From CAYSGL01 sp964520985 (GTDB taxonomy: Bacteria; Pseudomonadota; Alphaproteobacteria; Micavibrionales; Micavibrionaceae), in contig CAZFPB010000001.1 of the NCBI GenBank assembly GCA_964520985.1, positions 1,426,001 through 1,490,000 of the forward strand: a DNA stretch of 64,000 nt. The letters run 5' to 3'. Made by a program: the position numbers and the translations under genes. Shown piece after piece: positions 10,301 through 19,621 of this stretch (its first letter is position 1; the number at the start of each line of letters is the position of its first letter). The notes beneath the pieces were generated by a model. The model saw only the letters and a program-made list of their open reading frames with translations, made no database searches and was not told where the DNA came from.

Positions 10301-13300
10301 GCGCGCCATCTTTTGCCGCAACGGTCAGGGTCGCCGACGATGTATCACCGTCATAGTCTTTGATCGTGTAGCTAAATTTATCGGTACCGTTCGCGCCATT
10401 GTTGGCGGTATAGGTATAAGCGCCCGACTTGCTGATGACCAGCACGCCGAATTCACCTTTGATCGTTACCGTGCCTGTCGGTGGAACGGTGTAACTCTTT
10501 GTGCCGAACTTCACGGTCGTTACCGAAACACCTTCATCCGCACCTTTCACATCATTGGATGTCACGTTACCCGTCAGTTTAGGATTCACGCCGCTCGTCG
10601 TTCCCCCATTGTCGGATTTCGCCGTTGGGGCATCATCCAGAACTTTAATGGTGATAGAAGCCGTGTCCGTATCGCCGTCTTTATCCGACGCCGTTACACC
10701 AAACACCAGGTTGATCGCATCATTGGCATTTTTCGCATCTGCGTGGTCGAGTGTCTCATACAAGCCAAACGAGTAGCTGCCGTCTGTATTGATCTTCAAT
10801 TTAAAGACCGTCACAGTGCCGGCCGCGCCCGTATAGGTGCTAGTTGCCGCATCGTATGTTACCACGACAGCTTTACCATGGAATTTCAGCGACCCGCCCA
10901 GCATAGAGCCGTTTGCACTAAAGGAACCATTGCCGGCTACCTTGCCTGCACCATCCGAACCATAATTAACTTCGAGCTTGCCGCCCGTTCCGACATAGCC
11001 TTCGGAATTCAGTGCCTTGTCCGTCTCATCAACGCTGCCGGAACCGTTTGCTGCAATCTCTGGCGCGCCATCTTTTGCTGCAACCGTGAGGGTTGTTGTC
11101 GAAGTATCACCATCGAAGTCCTTAATAGTGTAGCTAAAGACATCTGTGCCAGTTGCACCGTTCTTCGCTGTGTAGGTGTAAGAACCATCTTTAGCAATCA
11201 CCAGCGTTCCGTGCGTTCCGACAACAGATATTGTGCCGGTAGCAGGAACATTCACTGTCTGGTTGCCGAATTTCACTTGTGTGACGATAACTGTGCCATC
11301 CTGACCTTTCACATCATTGGTCAAAACATTACCGGTCAGCTTGGTGTTGACACCTGTTGCGGTACCACCAGCATCTGCTTTGGCAATCGGGGCGTCATCC
11401 AGTACTTTTACGGTAATCGTACCAGCATCTGAGTCACCTTCTCTGTCTGTAGCCTTTACGCCGAAGACAAGATTGATCGCATCATTGGCGTTATTGCCGT
11501 CAGCATGATCCAGCTGCTCGAACTGCTTGAATGTGTAGGTACCATCCGCTTTGACGGTCATGGTAAAGATGGTCACGCTGCCGGCTTTACCGGTATACAC
11601 GCCATTGGCGAAACTCACCGTGACAGCTGTTCCGTTGTGAGCCAGTTTTCCGCCTGTTTGCGAACCGCTTGAAGAGAACACTCCATTTCCTGCGACGGTT
11701 CCTGTCGAGTCAGCACCATAACCAACCGTTACTTTGCCGGTTTGAGTAATTGTGCCGCCATCTATCAGAGCTGTTTCATCCACAGTGGTTGCCGCATCGA
11801 CAATCACAGGAACGCCCGTGTCATTGCTTGTAATGGTCAACGTGGCTGTATCAGTGTCGCCATCTTTATCAGCATACGTGTATGTGAAGACATCTTTACC
11901 ATTCGTGCCGTTATTGGCCGTGTAGGTATAAGCACCTGTCTTGTCGATAACGAGTGTCCCAAATTCGCCTTTTACAGTCAGAGAACCAGTGGCAGGAACC
12001 GAATAGTTTAAAGTGCCAAATTTGATTGCAACGACCGTTGCAGGACCATCGCTGCCAGCCGTATCGTTAGCGGTAACATTCGCCGAGACGGATTTTCCTT
12101 CATCAACGGAGTTAACATCATTAACCGCGACAGGAATACCGTCTTTGGCGGTTACGGTTAATGTCGTAGTCGATGTATCGCCATCAAAGTCTTTGATCGT
12201 GTAGCTGAAGACATCTACACCATTTGCACCGTTTTTGGCCACATAGGTGTAAGCCCCGTCACTTGAAATTGACAGCACACCATACGTACCGATAACTGTC
12301 AGGGAACCTGTGGTTGGAACCTTAATGACTTCATTGCCGACCTTGACTTGAGTAATAATAACCGATCCGTCCTGACCTTTGATGTCATTGGTCATGACAT
12401 TGCCCGTCAGTTTCGGATTCGTGCCGCTTGTCGTGCCGCCATTGTCGGCTTTTGCGATAGGGGCATCATCCAAAACGCGCACTGTGATGACGCCAGCATC
12501 TTTATCGCCATCTTTGTCAGAGGCTGTTATACCGAACACTAGGTTGATCGCGTCATTGGCGTCCGCCCCATTGGCATGATCCAGTTGCTCAAACTGTTTG
12601 AATTCGTATGAGCCGTCGGATTTGATGGCCATCGTGAAGACTGTCACCGATCCGGCTTTACCAGTGTAAACACCGTTTGCGAACGTTACTGTAACAGCTG
12701 TGCCGTTATGAGCCAGCTTGCCACCTGTCTGCGAACCATTCGACGAGAATGTGCCGCTGCCGGCAACCGAACCTGCGCCGTCACTGCCGTAGTCAACCGT
12801 CACTTTACCTGTCTGAACAATCGTACCGGTGGTCAGGCTGGTCTCGTCGATTGTAACGATACCATCTGTGCTACCGCTGCCATTGTCTTTGATGTCTGGA
12901 ACACCATCTTTAGCAGCAACCGTCAATGTGGTCGTCGAGGTGTCACCATCGAAATCTTTAATGGTATAGCTGAATACATCCGTACCATTGGCTTTGTCTT
13001 TAGCCGTGTAAGTATAAGTACCGTCTTTGGCGATAACCAGCGTGCCGTAAGTACCCACAACCGAAATCGTGCCTGTAGCAGGGACATTGACCGTCTGGCT
13101 GCCGAACTTGACTTGCGTGACCACTGAACCGTCCTGGCCAGCCAGGTCATTCGTCATGACATTGCCGGTCAGTTTTGTATTTGTGCCGCTCGTCGTTCCG
13201 CCATTGTCAGCCTTGGCTGTTGGGGCATCGTCCAATACTCTTACCGTGATTGTGTCGGTATCAGTATCGCCGTCCTTGTCCGATGCTGTGATACCAAAGA

Positions 13301-16300
13301 CCAGATTGATCGCATCGTTGGCATCTGCGCCATTGGCATGATCCAGCTGCTCGAACTGTTTGAATTCATACGAACCATCTGCCTTGATTGCCATCGTGAA
13401 GACGGTGACACTGCCAGCTTTACCGGTGTATACGCCGTTTGCAAAGGTTACGGTCACCGCCGTACCGTTATGGGCCAATTTTCCGCCTGTTTGCGAACCG
13501 TTCGACGAGAACGCGCCATTGCCGGCAACAGATCCTGCGCCATCGCTGCCGAAGTCAACCGTCACTTTGCCTGTCTGGATAATCGCACCATTTGCAAGAT
13601 TGGTCTCATCGATCGTAACGATACCGTCTGTGCTGCCGCTGCCATTGTCGGTGATATCTGGAACGCCATCTTTGGCCGCTACCGTCAAAGTCGCTGTTGA
13701 CGTATCGCCATCGAAATCCTTGATCGTGTAGCTAAAGACGTCAGAACCGTTTGCCTTGTCCTTCGCCGTATAGGTGTAAGAACCATCTTTGGCGATAACC
13801 AGTGTTCCGTATGTACCGACAACTGATACTGTACCCGTTGCAGGGACATTGATCGTCTGGCTGCCGAATTTCACCTGAGTAACAATAACCGCGCCGTCCT
13901 GGCCAGCAATGTCATTGGTCATGACGTTCCCGGTCAATTTCGGATTTGTGCCGGACGTAGTGCCGCCATTATCGTTTGTGGCTTTTGGCGCATCATCCGC
14001 AACAGTCACTGTTACAGTGCCGCTGGCTTTCGAACCATCAATATCTGTTGCCGTTACACCGAAGACCAGATTGATCGAGTCATTCGGATTTGCGGCGTCA
14101 GCATGGTCGATTTGTTCGAACTGTTTGAATTCGTACGAACCATCGGCTTTGATCGTCATCGTGAACACAGTCACGCTGCCGGCTTTACCGGTATAGACAC
14201 CGTTCGCTTGCGTCACGGTAATCAACGTGCCGTTATGAGAGAGTTTTTCTGCCATTTTAGAGCCGGTCGACGAGAACGAGCCGCTTGCACTGAGTGTGCC
14301 TGGGCCATCGCCGCCGTAATTGACCGAAACCGAGCCGGTTTGCGTGATTGTACCGTCGGATAGATCGGTTTCATCAACGCTGGCCGTTCCGTTGGTTACG
14401 ATTGGAACAATCGTATCAACCGTCGTGATGGTCAGTGTTGTTGTCGATGTATCGCCATCGCCGTCTGTCAGTGTATAGCTGAATTTATCAACGCCGTTCG
14501 CGCCTACTTTGGCGAGGTAGGTATAATTACCATTGGCATTAATCGACAATGTTCCGTATGTACCGACGATAGTGACACTTCCGGCGGCAGGAACCGTGAT
14601 TGTTTGAGTACCAAATTTAACGGAGGTAACCGTTGTCGATCCATCTTGACTTGCCGTGTCATTGGTCATGACATTTCCGGTAGCAATTGAACCTTCGTCA
14701 ACTGAGCGGACATCAGCAACCGCCAACGGCGCATCGTCGCGTACTTCAATCACAACATTGGTATTGGCGACGTCACCGTCTTCATCGGTTACACGAATAC
14801 CGAAGTCCAGCAGAATGGCATCGTTGGCATCTGCGCCATTCGCGTGATCCAGCGTGTCTTTCAGCGTGAAAACATAGTGGCCATCATCGTCGATCGAGAA
14901 CGTAAAGACCGTACGGTCACCCGCTTTACCCGTATAAACACCGTCAGCATGAGTGACAACAACAGCAACGCCTTCCGACGTCAGGGTACCGCCTGCAACC
15001 GAACCGGTCGCTTTGAAAATACCGTTGCCAATGAATGGGTCTACGGCAGCCGGACCATCGTTACCAAAATCAACATTGACCGTACCGCCGAAGGTTTGAG
15101 GGGCCTGACCAAGACCGGACTCATCGACCATCGGTGTCGGAGCCAGATCGGCCGTACGGGCTGCGCCGCTCGTCGTAATGATACGAGGACCATCATCAGC
15201 CACATTGATGTGGATGATGCCATTGGCGCTGTCACCGTCATAGTCTGTGACCTTCACGCCGAAATTCAGCGTGATGATCTCGTCCGGACGCGTGCGGTCA
15301 CCATGATCCAGTGTGTCATAGAGATTGAATTTGTAAGCACCGTTGTTGCTCAATACCAGATCGAACACTTTCAGCGTTCCGGCCATACCGACGTACGTTC
15401 CCGTCGAAGCATTATAGGAAACAACGACCGCCGTGCCTTTGTGTGTCAGGGCACCGCCGCTGACTTCCCCGGTTGCGCTAAATGTACCGTTGCCGACAAC
15501 CGCGTTAGATACGGCGCCGCCATCCTGGCCGAAGCTGGATGCCACGGACCCGGAAACGCTTTGTGTGCCCGTATTCAGCAGTCTTTCTTCGGTCGAACCT
15601 GTGACATTGACAGCCGTTGGGGCATCATCGCGCACCACAATGGTCATTGTGCCTTTGCCGATATCGCCGTCCGCATCTTTCGCCGACACACCGAACACCA
15701 GATTGATCGCATCGTTGGCATTGCTGCCATCGGCATGATCCAGATTTTCCATCAGTTTGAAAGTATAAGCGCCGTTTTGATCAATCTTCAGCGTGAAGAT
15801 ATCGAGGGCACCAGCTTTACCGGTATAGGTATCGGTAGCCGCATTATAAGTCACGTTAACTGCGACACCGTTGTGTGTCAGGGCACCGTTCAGCGCACTG
15901 CCGTTGAACGAGAATGTGCCTGTGCCATTGATATCTTGTTCCGAAGGCGTATCGCCGCCGTAATTCACGGCAAGCGACCCTGTTTCAGTGATAATACCGC
16001 CTGAGAGCGCTGTTTCATCCAGCACTTCAGCGCCGCCCACTTGTGTGATAACCGGAGTGTAATCAGCCAGAACATTGAAGGAGAAGGTCGCCGTGTCACG
16101 GTCACCGTCTGAATCCTGCAGCGTGTAGTTGAATTCATCAACGCCGATCTGCAGCGCGCTTTTCGGCGTATAGCTGTAAGCGCCGGTGTTGTTGATAACC
16201 AGTGTGCCGTACGTACCGACAATCGTCACATTCGCACCGTTGGCAGGAATGTTGACGCCGTTAACAGCGATTACATTATTCGGACCATCCATGCTGTGGC

Positions 16301-19262
16301 TGTCGTTCGACGTAATATCGCCTGTAACCGTCACATCGCCCTTGATAGTAACTGGCGCATCGTCGATCGCAACTGGCGCATCATCATATACGCGTACCAG
16401 AATGTTACCGCCCGCCGTATCGCCGTCAGCATCTACAATGGTAACACCAAAATTGAGGTTGATAATATCGTTCGGATCTGTGTCATTGTCATGATCCAGT
16501 GTATCCAGCAACGTAAATTTGTAGGTGCCATCGCCATTCACTTTCAACGTGAAGACAACAACGCCGTTGGCCGTGCCTGTGTAGGTATCGCCCGCCATGG
16601 AAACTGTGATCGGCTTACCGTTAGAGGACAGAATACCGTTCTCACGCGAACCGCCCGAAGCGAACTGGCCGCTGCCGCTCACGCCGCCTGAACCACGCCC
16701 ATCAACACCGAAATCGACGTTGAGGTTACCGTTCAATTCATTGGAACCAGAGCTCAGCGCTGTCTCATCGATTCCCAGGGCATCATTCGCCGTAACAGGT
16801 GTACCATCTGGTGTAACGCGCACGGAGAGCTTGGCTGTATCGCTATCACCATCGCTGTCTTTCAACGTGTAGGTGAAGACATCCGTGCCATCCGGGTGGC
16901 CATTAACGGCCGTGTAGCTGTATTTACCCGTGCTGTGCATGACCAGTGTTCCGATAGACGTGCTGATCGTCACCGATCCGCCCGCTGGAACAGCATGGTT
17001 TACGCCATTGAACAGGATATTTGTAACCGTATTGGCATCATCGGTGCTCAGATCGTCATTGGCTGTAACATCACCCGTAATCAACTGACGCTCTTCTGCC
17101 GATGTCACATCATCAAGGGCGGATACGCCATCATCAGCAACATTGATTGTAATGGTGCCAGTGTCCGTTGTGCCATCGACGCTTTTGATCAGAACGCCGA
17201 AGTTGATCGAGAGACTTTCATTATCGCTATCGATGCTTGGATGATCCAGGTTCGCCACTTGCGTATAGGTGTATTTGCCTGTCGCGGCATCAATGGTCAG
17301 CGTGAAAATCGTCACGCCGCCTGCTTTACCTGTGTAGGTATTGCCGCTTTGCGAAATCGCTACCGCTACGCCATTGCTGGTCAGCGGGATGCTGGAAGAC
17401 GTCGTGCCTGTGGCGCCGATCGAACCCAATTCCGCGCCAAAGCTATGATCCACAGTGTCGGAATAAACCAAATTACCGGCATCAAAATTGCTTTCATCGA
17501 CATCGCCCGATGAATTGCTGATCGTTGGGACATCGTCTTTAACGTCGATACGGATAATGGTTGCCGCTTTATCGCCGTCATAGTCTGTTGCCGCTACGCC
17601 GAAATCGAGGTGGATGATGTCATTGGGATCGTTTTTGTCTGCATGGTCGAGCGGACGCAGCAGCGTGAAGCTGTAGCTGCCATCGTTCTGAACCGTCATG
17701 GTGAAAATAGTGACAACGGTCCCGCCAACGGTGGCCGTACCTGTGTAAGTGCCAGTGGTGGCATTGAAGCCTACCGTAACAGGCGAGCCGCCCGCTGTTG
17801 TCAAAGTGCCGCCGAGCTGCGAGCCGCTGGCCGCAAAGCTACCTGTCGCTCCAAAGCCCGTGGCGTTGGTATCAGAACCAAGGGTGTACATAACTGCCCC
17901 GCCGACTGTAACAGGACCGGCAGACAGATCGGTTTCATCTACGCTCTTGCCTGTCGAAGCAATTTCTGGCGCATCATCCAGAATATCGATGCGGATGGAA
18001 GTTGTAGCTTCATCGCCATCGGCATCGCGCGCCGCAATACCGAATTGCAGGCGGATCAGGTCGTTTGCATCATTGGCATCCGCATGATCGAACGCCTTAT
18101 GTTGTGAATAACTGTAGTCGCCTGTCACGGGGTTGATGGTAAACGTGAACACTAGCGTGCCACCGGCATAACCTTCATAACCATTGACCGTTTGTGTAAC
18201 AGACACTGGTACGCCGCCAGAAGACAGAACGCCATTATCAAGAGAGCCGCCCGCGCCAAAGCTGCCATTGGGCGTAATGCTGCCAATACCATCATTGCCG
18301 AAATCAACAATGATTTTTCCATTGGCGCCCAGATAACCTGTGTCAAGATTGGTTTCATCCAGCGTGGCTGTCGGCGCTGCCGTCAGTGTTGGAATTGTGT
18401 CAATTTTCACAGGCAGACGTTGTTCATACTGCTGGAAGTCAGCGCCATAGCTCAGGAGTGTTGGATCGATCGGACCAACATCATCCAGCGAGCCCAGTGG
18501 GGCTGCTGTTGCTGTGCTGTTGAAACCATAACCGCTGTTTGCGCGCTCTGCACCGCCAGCGGCTGGTTCAATGTTGGCAACTTCTTCACCGGACGCTGGT
18601 TCGATGTTGGCAACGTCTTCGCCTTGCGCTGCTTTTTTCGGCGCAGTGGCAACTTCTTCTTCGATAACTTTTTCAGCTGGAATGGTTTCGGCTAGCGCTT
18701 GAATGTTGGTGATCAGCTCTTCGCCTTCATAAACGCATACTTCAGACGACGAGGTGATTGTTGGCGCATCGGCAGAGGCCATGGCGACATCATAATTATT
18801 CAGGATAACACGGCTGCCATTTTCAAACGTCATGACAAAACTGCCATTCTGTCTGCTAGTGCTGACCGGTACATCGATGTCAAAGTCGAGCACGTAATTC
18901 TTGCCCGTTTCAATCATGTATTCTTTTGTCACTCCATCGGCAGGAATGCCCACAACGATTGTATCGGCGCCAGCAGCCGGCGCGATACCGCTAGCCAGGC
19001 TTGCCTGCAGCACGGCAGGATCTACGAGTGTGCCATCGGAGAGGTACAGGAGGTTCCCGCCGTCTACCATGCTCTGGAAGTTGGTCAGCGTCAGCTCGCC
19101 GCCTTCCACGAAGCGGATCACCAGAGCCCCATCAGCGTTCATGGCCAGACCGGCAATTTCGCCAGGGCCAAATGACAGCTGGGCCGATTCCCCTTCCGGC
19201 AGGGCGTAAGGAACGCTCGATCCTGCTTCAGGTTTTGCCAGAATGATGTTGGTGCACGTCAT
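7308..19262 (-). CDS. Giant T1SS-143/VCBS repeat adhesin, paralogue B (3984 aa)
   Basis: Very long secreted repeat protein. The start is placed at the ATG at 19262, because AAGGAGA lies just before it and the paralogue begins at the same MTC; the ATG six codons upstream overlaps that ribosome site. Order of parts: head domain (1 to ~280) without a classical signal peptide; about 14 T1SS-143/DUF5801-type modules with LDHAD and DDAP motifs; about 13 VCBS/Ig-like modules interspersed, denser in the C-terminal half; a calcium-binding-like segment from ~3705 (DPLILDLNGDG, DRNKDGEIN, DLNQDGKSD); and a type I secretion C-terminal target domain (~3890-3984) ending in LLQNGNIVI. Export through a type I secretion system and function as a surface adhesin follow from the family. 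Neighbouring modules are very similar in sequence, so copy number may vary between strains. Confidence 0.92.
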   Translation of the reverse strand: MTCTNIILAKPEAGSSVPYALPEGESAQLSFGPGEIAGLAMNADGALVIRFVEGGELTLTNFQSMVDGGNLLYLSDGTLVDPAVLQASLASGIAPAAGADTIVVGIPADGVTKEYMIETGKNYVLDFDIDVPVSTSRQNGSFVMTFENGSRVILNNYDVAMASADAPTITSSSEVCVYEGEELITNIQALAETIPAEKVIEEEVATAPKKAAQGEDVANIEPASGEEVANIEPAAGGAERANSGYGFNSTATAAPLGSLDDVGPIDPTLLSYGADFQQYEQRLPVKIDTIPTLTAAPTATLDETNLDTGYLGANGKIIVDFGNDGIGSITPNGSFGAGGSLDNGVLSSGGVPVSVTQTVNGYEGYAGGTLVFTFTINPVTGDYSYSQHKAFDHADANDANDLIRLQFGIAARDADGDEATTSIRIDILDDAPEIASTGKSVDETDLSAGPVTVGGAVMYTLGSDTNATGFGATGSFAASGSQLGGTLTTAGGSPVTVGFNATTGTYTGTATVGGTVVTIFTMTVQNDGSYSFTLLRPLDHADKNDPNDIIHLDFGVAATDYDGDKAATIIRIDVKDDVPTISNSSGDVDESNFDAGNLVYSDTVDHSFGAELGSIGATGTTSSSIPLTSNGVAVAISQSGNTYTGKAGGVTIFTLTIDAATGKYTYTQVANLDHPSIDSDNESLSINFGVLIKSVDGTTDTGTITINVADDGVSALDDVTSAEERQLITGDVTANDDLSTDDANTVTNILFNGVNHAVPAGGSVTISTSIGTLVMHSTGKYSYTAVNGHPDGTDVFTYTLKDSDGDSDTAKLSVRVTPDGTPVTANDALGIDETALSSGSNELNGNLNVDFGVDGRGSGGVSGSGQFASGGSRENGILSSNGKPITVSMAGDTYTGTANGVVVFTLKVNGDGTYKFTLLDTLDHDNDTDPNDIINLNFGVTIVDADGDTAGGNILVRVYDDAPVAIDDAPVTIKGDVTVTGDITSNDSHSMDGPNNVIAVNGVNIPANGANVTIVGTYGTLVINNTGAYSYTPKSALQIGVDEFNYTLQDSDGDRDTATFSFNVLADYTPVITQVGGAEVLDETALSGGIITETGSLAVNYGGDTPSEQDINGTGTFSFNGSALNGALTHNGVAVNVTYNAATDTYTGKAGALDIFTLKIDQNGAYTFKLMENLDHADGSNANDAINLVFGVSAKDADGDIGKGTMTIVVRDDAPTAVNVTGSTEERLLNTGTQSVSGSVASSFGQDGGAVSNAVVGNGTFSATGEVSGGALTHKGTAVVVSYNASTGTYVGMAGTLKVFDLVLSNNGAYKFNLYDTLDHGDRTRPDEIITLNFGVKVTDYDGDSANGIIHINVADDGPRIITTSGAARTADLAPTPMVDESGLGQAPQTFGGTVNVDFGNDGPAAVDPFIGNGIFKATGSVAGGTLTSEGVAVVVTHADGVYTGKAGDRTVFTFSIDDDGHYVFTLKDTLDHANGADANDAILLDFGIRVTDEDGDVANTNVVIEVRDDAPLAVADVRSVDEGSIATGNVMTNDTASQDGSTTVTSVKFGTQTITVPAAGSVTIVGTYGTLSINANGNYTYLAKVGANGVDKFSYTLTDGDGDTSTTTLTITTVDTIVPIVTNGTASVDETDLSDGTITQTGSVSVNYGGDGPGTLSASGSFSSTGSKMAEKLSHNGTLITVTQANGVYTGKAGSVTVFTMTIKADGSYEFKQFEQIDHADAANPNDSINLVFGVTATDIDGSKASGTVTVTVADDAPKATNDNGGTTSGTNPKLTGNVMTNDIAGQDGAVIVTQVKFGSQTINVPATGTVSVVGTYGTLVIAKDGSYTYTAKDKANGSDVFSYTIKDFDGDTSTATLTVAAKDGVPDITDNGSGSTDGIVTIDETNLANGAIIQTGKVTVDFGSDGAGSVAGNGAFSSNGSQTGGKLAHNGTAVTVTFANGVYTGKAGSVTVFTMAIKADGSYEFKQFEQLDHANGADANDAINLVFGITASDKDGDTDTDTITVRVLDDAPTAKADNGGTTSGTNTKLTGNVMTNDLAGQDGSVVTQVKFGSQTVNVPATGTISVVGTYGTLVIAKDGTYTYTAKDKANGTDVFSYTIKDFDGDTSTTTLTVAAKDGVPDIKDNGSGSTDGIVTIDETSLTTGTIVQTGKVTVDYGSDGAGSVAGSGTFSSNGSQTGGKLAHNGTAVTVTFANGVYTGKAGSVTVFTMAIKSDGSYEFKQFEQLDHANGADANDAINLVFGITASDKDGDKDAGVITVRVLDDAPIAKADNGGTTSGTNPKLTGNVMTNDIKGQDGSVIITQVKVGNEVIKVPTTGSLTVIGTYGVLSISSDGAYTYVAKNGANGVDVFSYTIKDFDGDTSTTTLTVTAKDGIPVAVNDVNSVDEGKSVSANVTANDTAGSDGPATVVAIKFGTLNYSVPATGSLTVKGEFGTLVIDKTGAYTYTANNGTNGKDVFTYTYADKDGDTDTATLTITSNDTGVPVIVDAATTVDETALIDGGTITQTGKVTVGYGADSTGTVAGNGVFSSSGSQTGGKLAHNGTAVTVSFANGVYTGKAGSVTIFTMTVKADGTYTFKQFEQLDHADGNNANDAINLVFGVKATDREGDSDAGTITVKVLDDAPIAKADAGGTATGVNTKLTGNVLTNDVKGQDGTVIVTQVKFGNQTVNVPATGTISVVGTHGTLVIAKDGSYTYTAKNGATGTDVFSYTIKDFDGDTSTTTLTVAAKDGAPEIAANGSGSVDETDKALNSEGYVGTGGKLEVNYGSDGAGKVAGNGSFSANGSMLGGSLKFHGKAVVVTYDAATSTYTGAAGTVTVFKLKINTDGSYSFGLYETLDHADAKNANDAINLVFGVTASDKDGDTDTASITIKVLDDAPTAKSDNGGTTSGVNPKLTGNVTSNDVKGADEGVSVTTVKFGTKSYTVPPTGTVTIKGEFGVLVISKSGAYTYTANNGANGTDKFSYTIKDYDGDTSSATLTVAAKDGAPDVTANGVSTVDETNKGLNSEGYVGVGGKVTVDFGSDGAGKVAGSGSFSANGSLAGGALKFHGTPVAVTYDTATGTYTGKAGSVVVFTLKINTDGTYSFGLRETLDHADGANPNDAINLVFGVVASDKDGDKDLGTITIKVLDDGVVANDDNGGATSGTNPKLTGNVMTNDDRSEDDGVAVTSVKFGTKTYDIPTSGTLTIKGEYGTLVISKSGAYTYTAVNGANGTDKFTYTIKDFDGDSDSAVLTVVAKDGAPIAANDTAKVDEGKSVTGNVMTNDKASTDTPTTVTEVKFGTKTYAVPTSGSLTIKGEYGTLVISKTGAYTYTAVTGKNGTDLFTYTITDKDGDEDTATLTITASDVNVPTVVNALETIDETSLSGGTITETGKVSVNYNGDGPGKVAANGSFSSSGSQAGGKLTYLDTPVTVTLANGVYTGKAGSTTVFTMTIAADGSYTFKLYQQLDHADGNNDNDVINLNFGITATDVDGDKTNGRVTISVKDDIAVAKDDNGGTTKGTDPKLTGNVLTNDTKGQDTTTYVTSVKFDGKTYAVPASGNATIVGDHGTLVINKSGTYTYTAKNKENGTDKFTYVITDGDGDTDDAVLSVTAKDGVPDARDDSNAVGTNWNARATGNVLSNDAKGSDGGVVVTNPGTYQGNFGTLTLKADGSYTYVRTAGQNAGGTENFRYGIKDADGDTDTATLRINVQREWNTGGDGGDGRGDPLILDLNGDGINLISKENGVSFDLDNDGIADKTAWVAKDDAFLALDRNKDGEINGVNELFGDTDGHDDGFQHLGSYDENGDKIIDAKDSVWADLIIWQDLNQDGKSDANEMLTLEQVGIVGLRLTTTQPENLYIEGNWISHVSSYIMADGTEREIVDAWLEMDKGFHEVAIGTQDAVYGDDGADSFLFAAIGEAATTVYNFDAEGGDRLDLSAVLHSQDDVTDAINDFVYARQDGDDMVISVDVTGSGNAANAVDIARLDGMTGIDLDSLLQNGNIVI
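18963..19124. repeat. 162-bp perfect repeat, copy 2 (first copy 6530-6691)
   Basis: Second copy of the identical block shared by the 5' parts of the two giant adhesin genes. The first mismatches on either side are immediate, and the surrounding head-domain sequence differs at many positions. Confidence 0.9.
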
Positions 19263-19563
19263 GGAAGTCTCCTTTTTCATGCCCTTTCCGTAGTCCCCCC
19301 GGTCAGGCTTGGAATGCGTTATATATTATGTTAAATCAATCGTATTCTTATGTGCAAATTTGAAGCTGCCCGCTACGCAGGAGAAGGAATCGTCAGAACG
19401 ACTATTTTGAAAATCCGGCCCGGATTGAGCCTTTGCCCCTGTACTCATCGTAATTCCCCTTGGTAGTGCCCCAAATACGGGCCCGCCCTTCTCACAAAAA
19501 GGATGGCCCATACCCAGTTATACGCAACAAAGGTTAACGAGAGGTTTCAGGCTTTGCCGGTAT
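19263..19563. other. Intergenic region upstream of giant gene B
   Basis: About 300 bp between the giant gene and the serA terminator. An open frame at 19326-19511 on the minus strand has no ribosome site and no recognisable product, so I do not call it. The region near 19315-19345 is AT-rich (ATATATTATG) and is the likely promoter area of giant gene B, but no consensus pair stands out. Confidence 0.5.
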
Positions 19564-19592
19564 GAAAAAAACCCCGGCAGAGGCTGCCGGGG
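19564..19592 (-). terminator. Rho-independent terminator of serA
   Basis: Minus-strand stem CCCCGGCAG / CTGCCGGGG with a 3-nt loop, followed by TTTTTTT. It lies about 30 bp past the serA stop codon. Confidence 0.92.
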
Positions 19593-19621
19593 CTGAAACC
19601 TATTATATTATACAGTGTGCC

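Noticed and set aside
7497..19246. Plus-strand open frames up to 386 codons opposite the second giant gene
   Set aside because: Same reason: antisense frames created by the repetitive, GC-biased coding sequence.
7308..19262. Regularly spaced DNA repeats that could suggest a CRISPR array or satellite
   Set aside because: The repeats are in frame, diverged at codon level and encode protein modules of ~100-150 residues; there are no short identical repeats with unique spacers.
19326..19511. 61-codon minus-strand frame upstream of giant gene B
   Set aside because: No ribosome site, unusual composition, no resemblance to known proteins.
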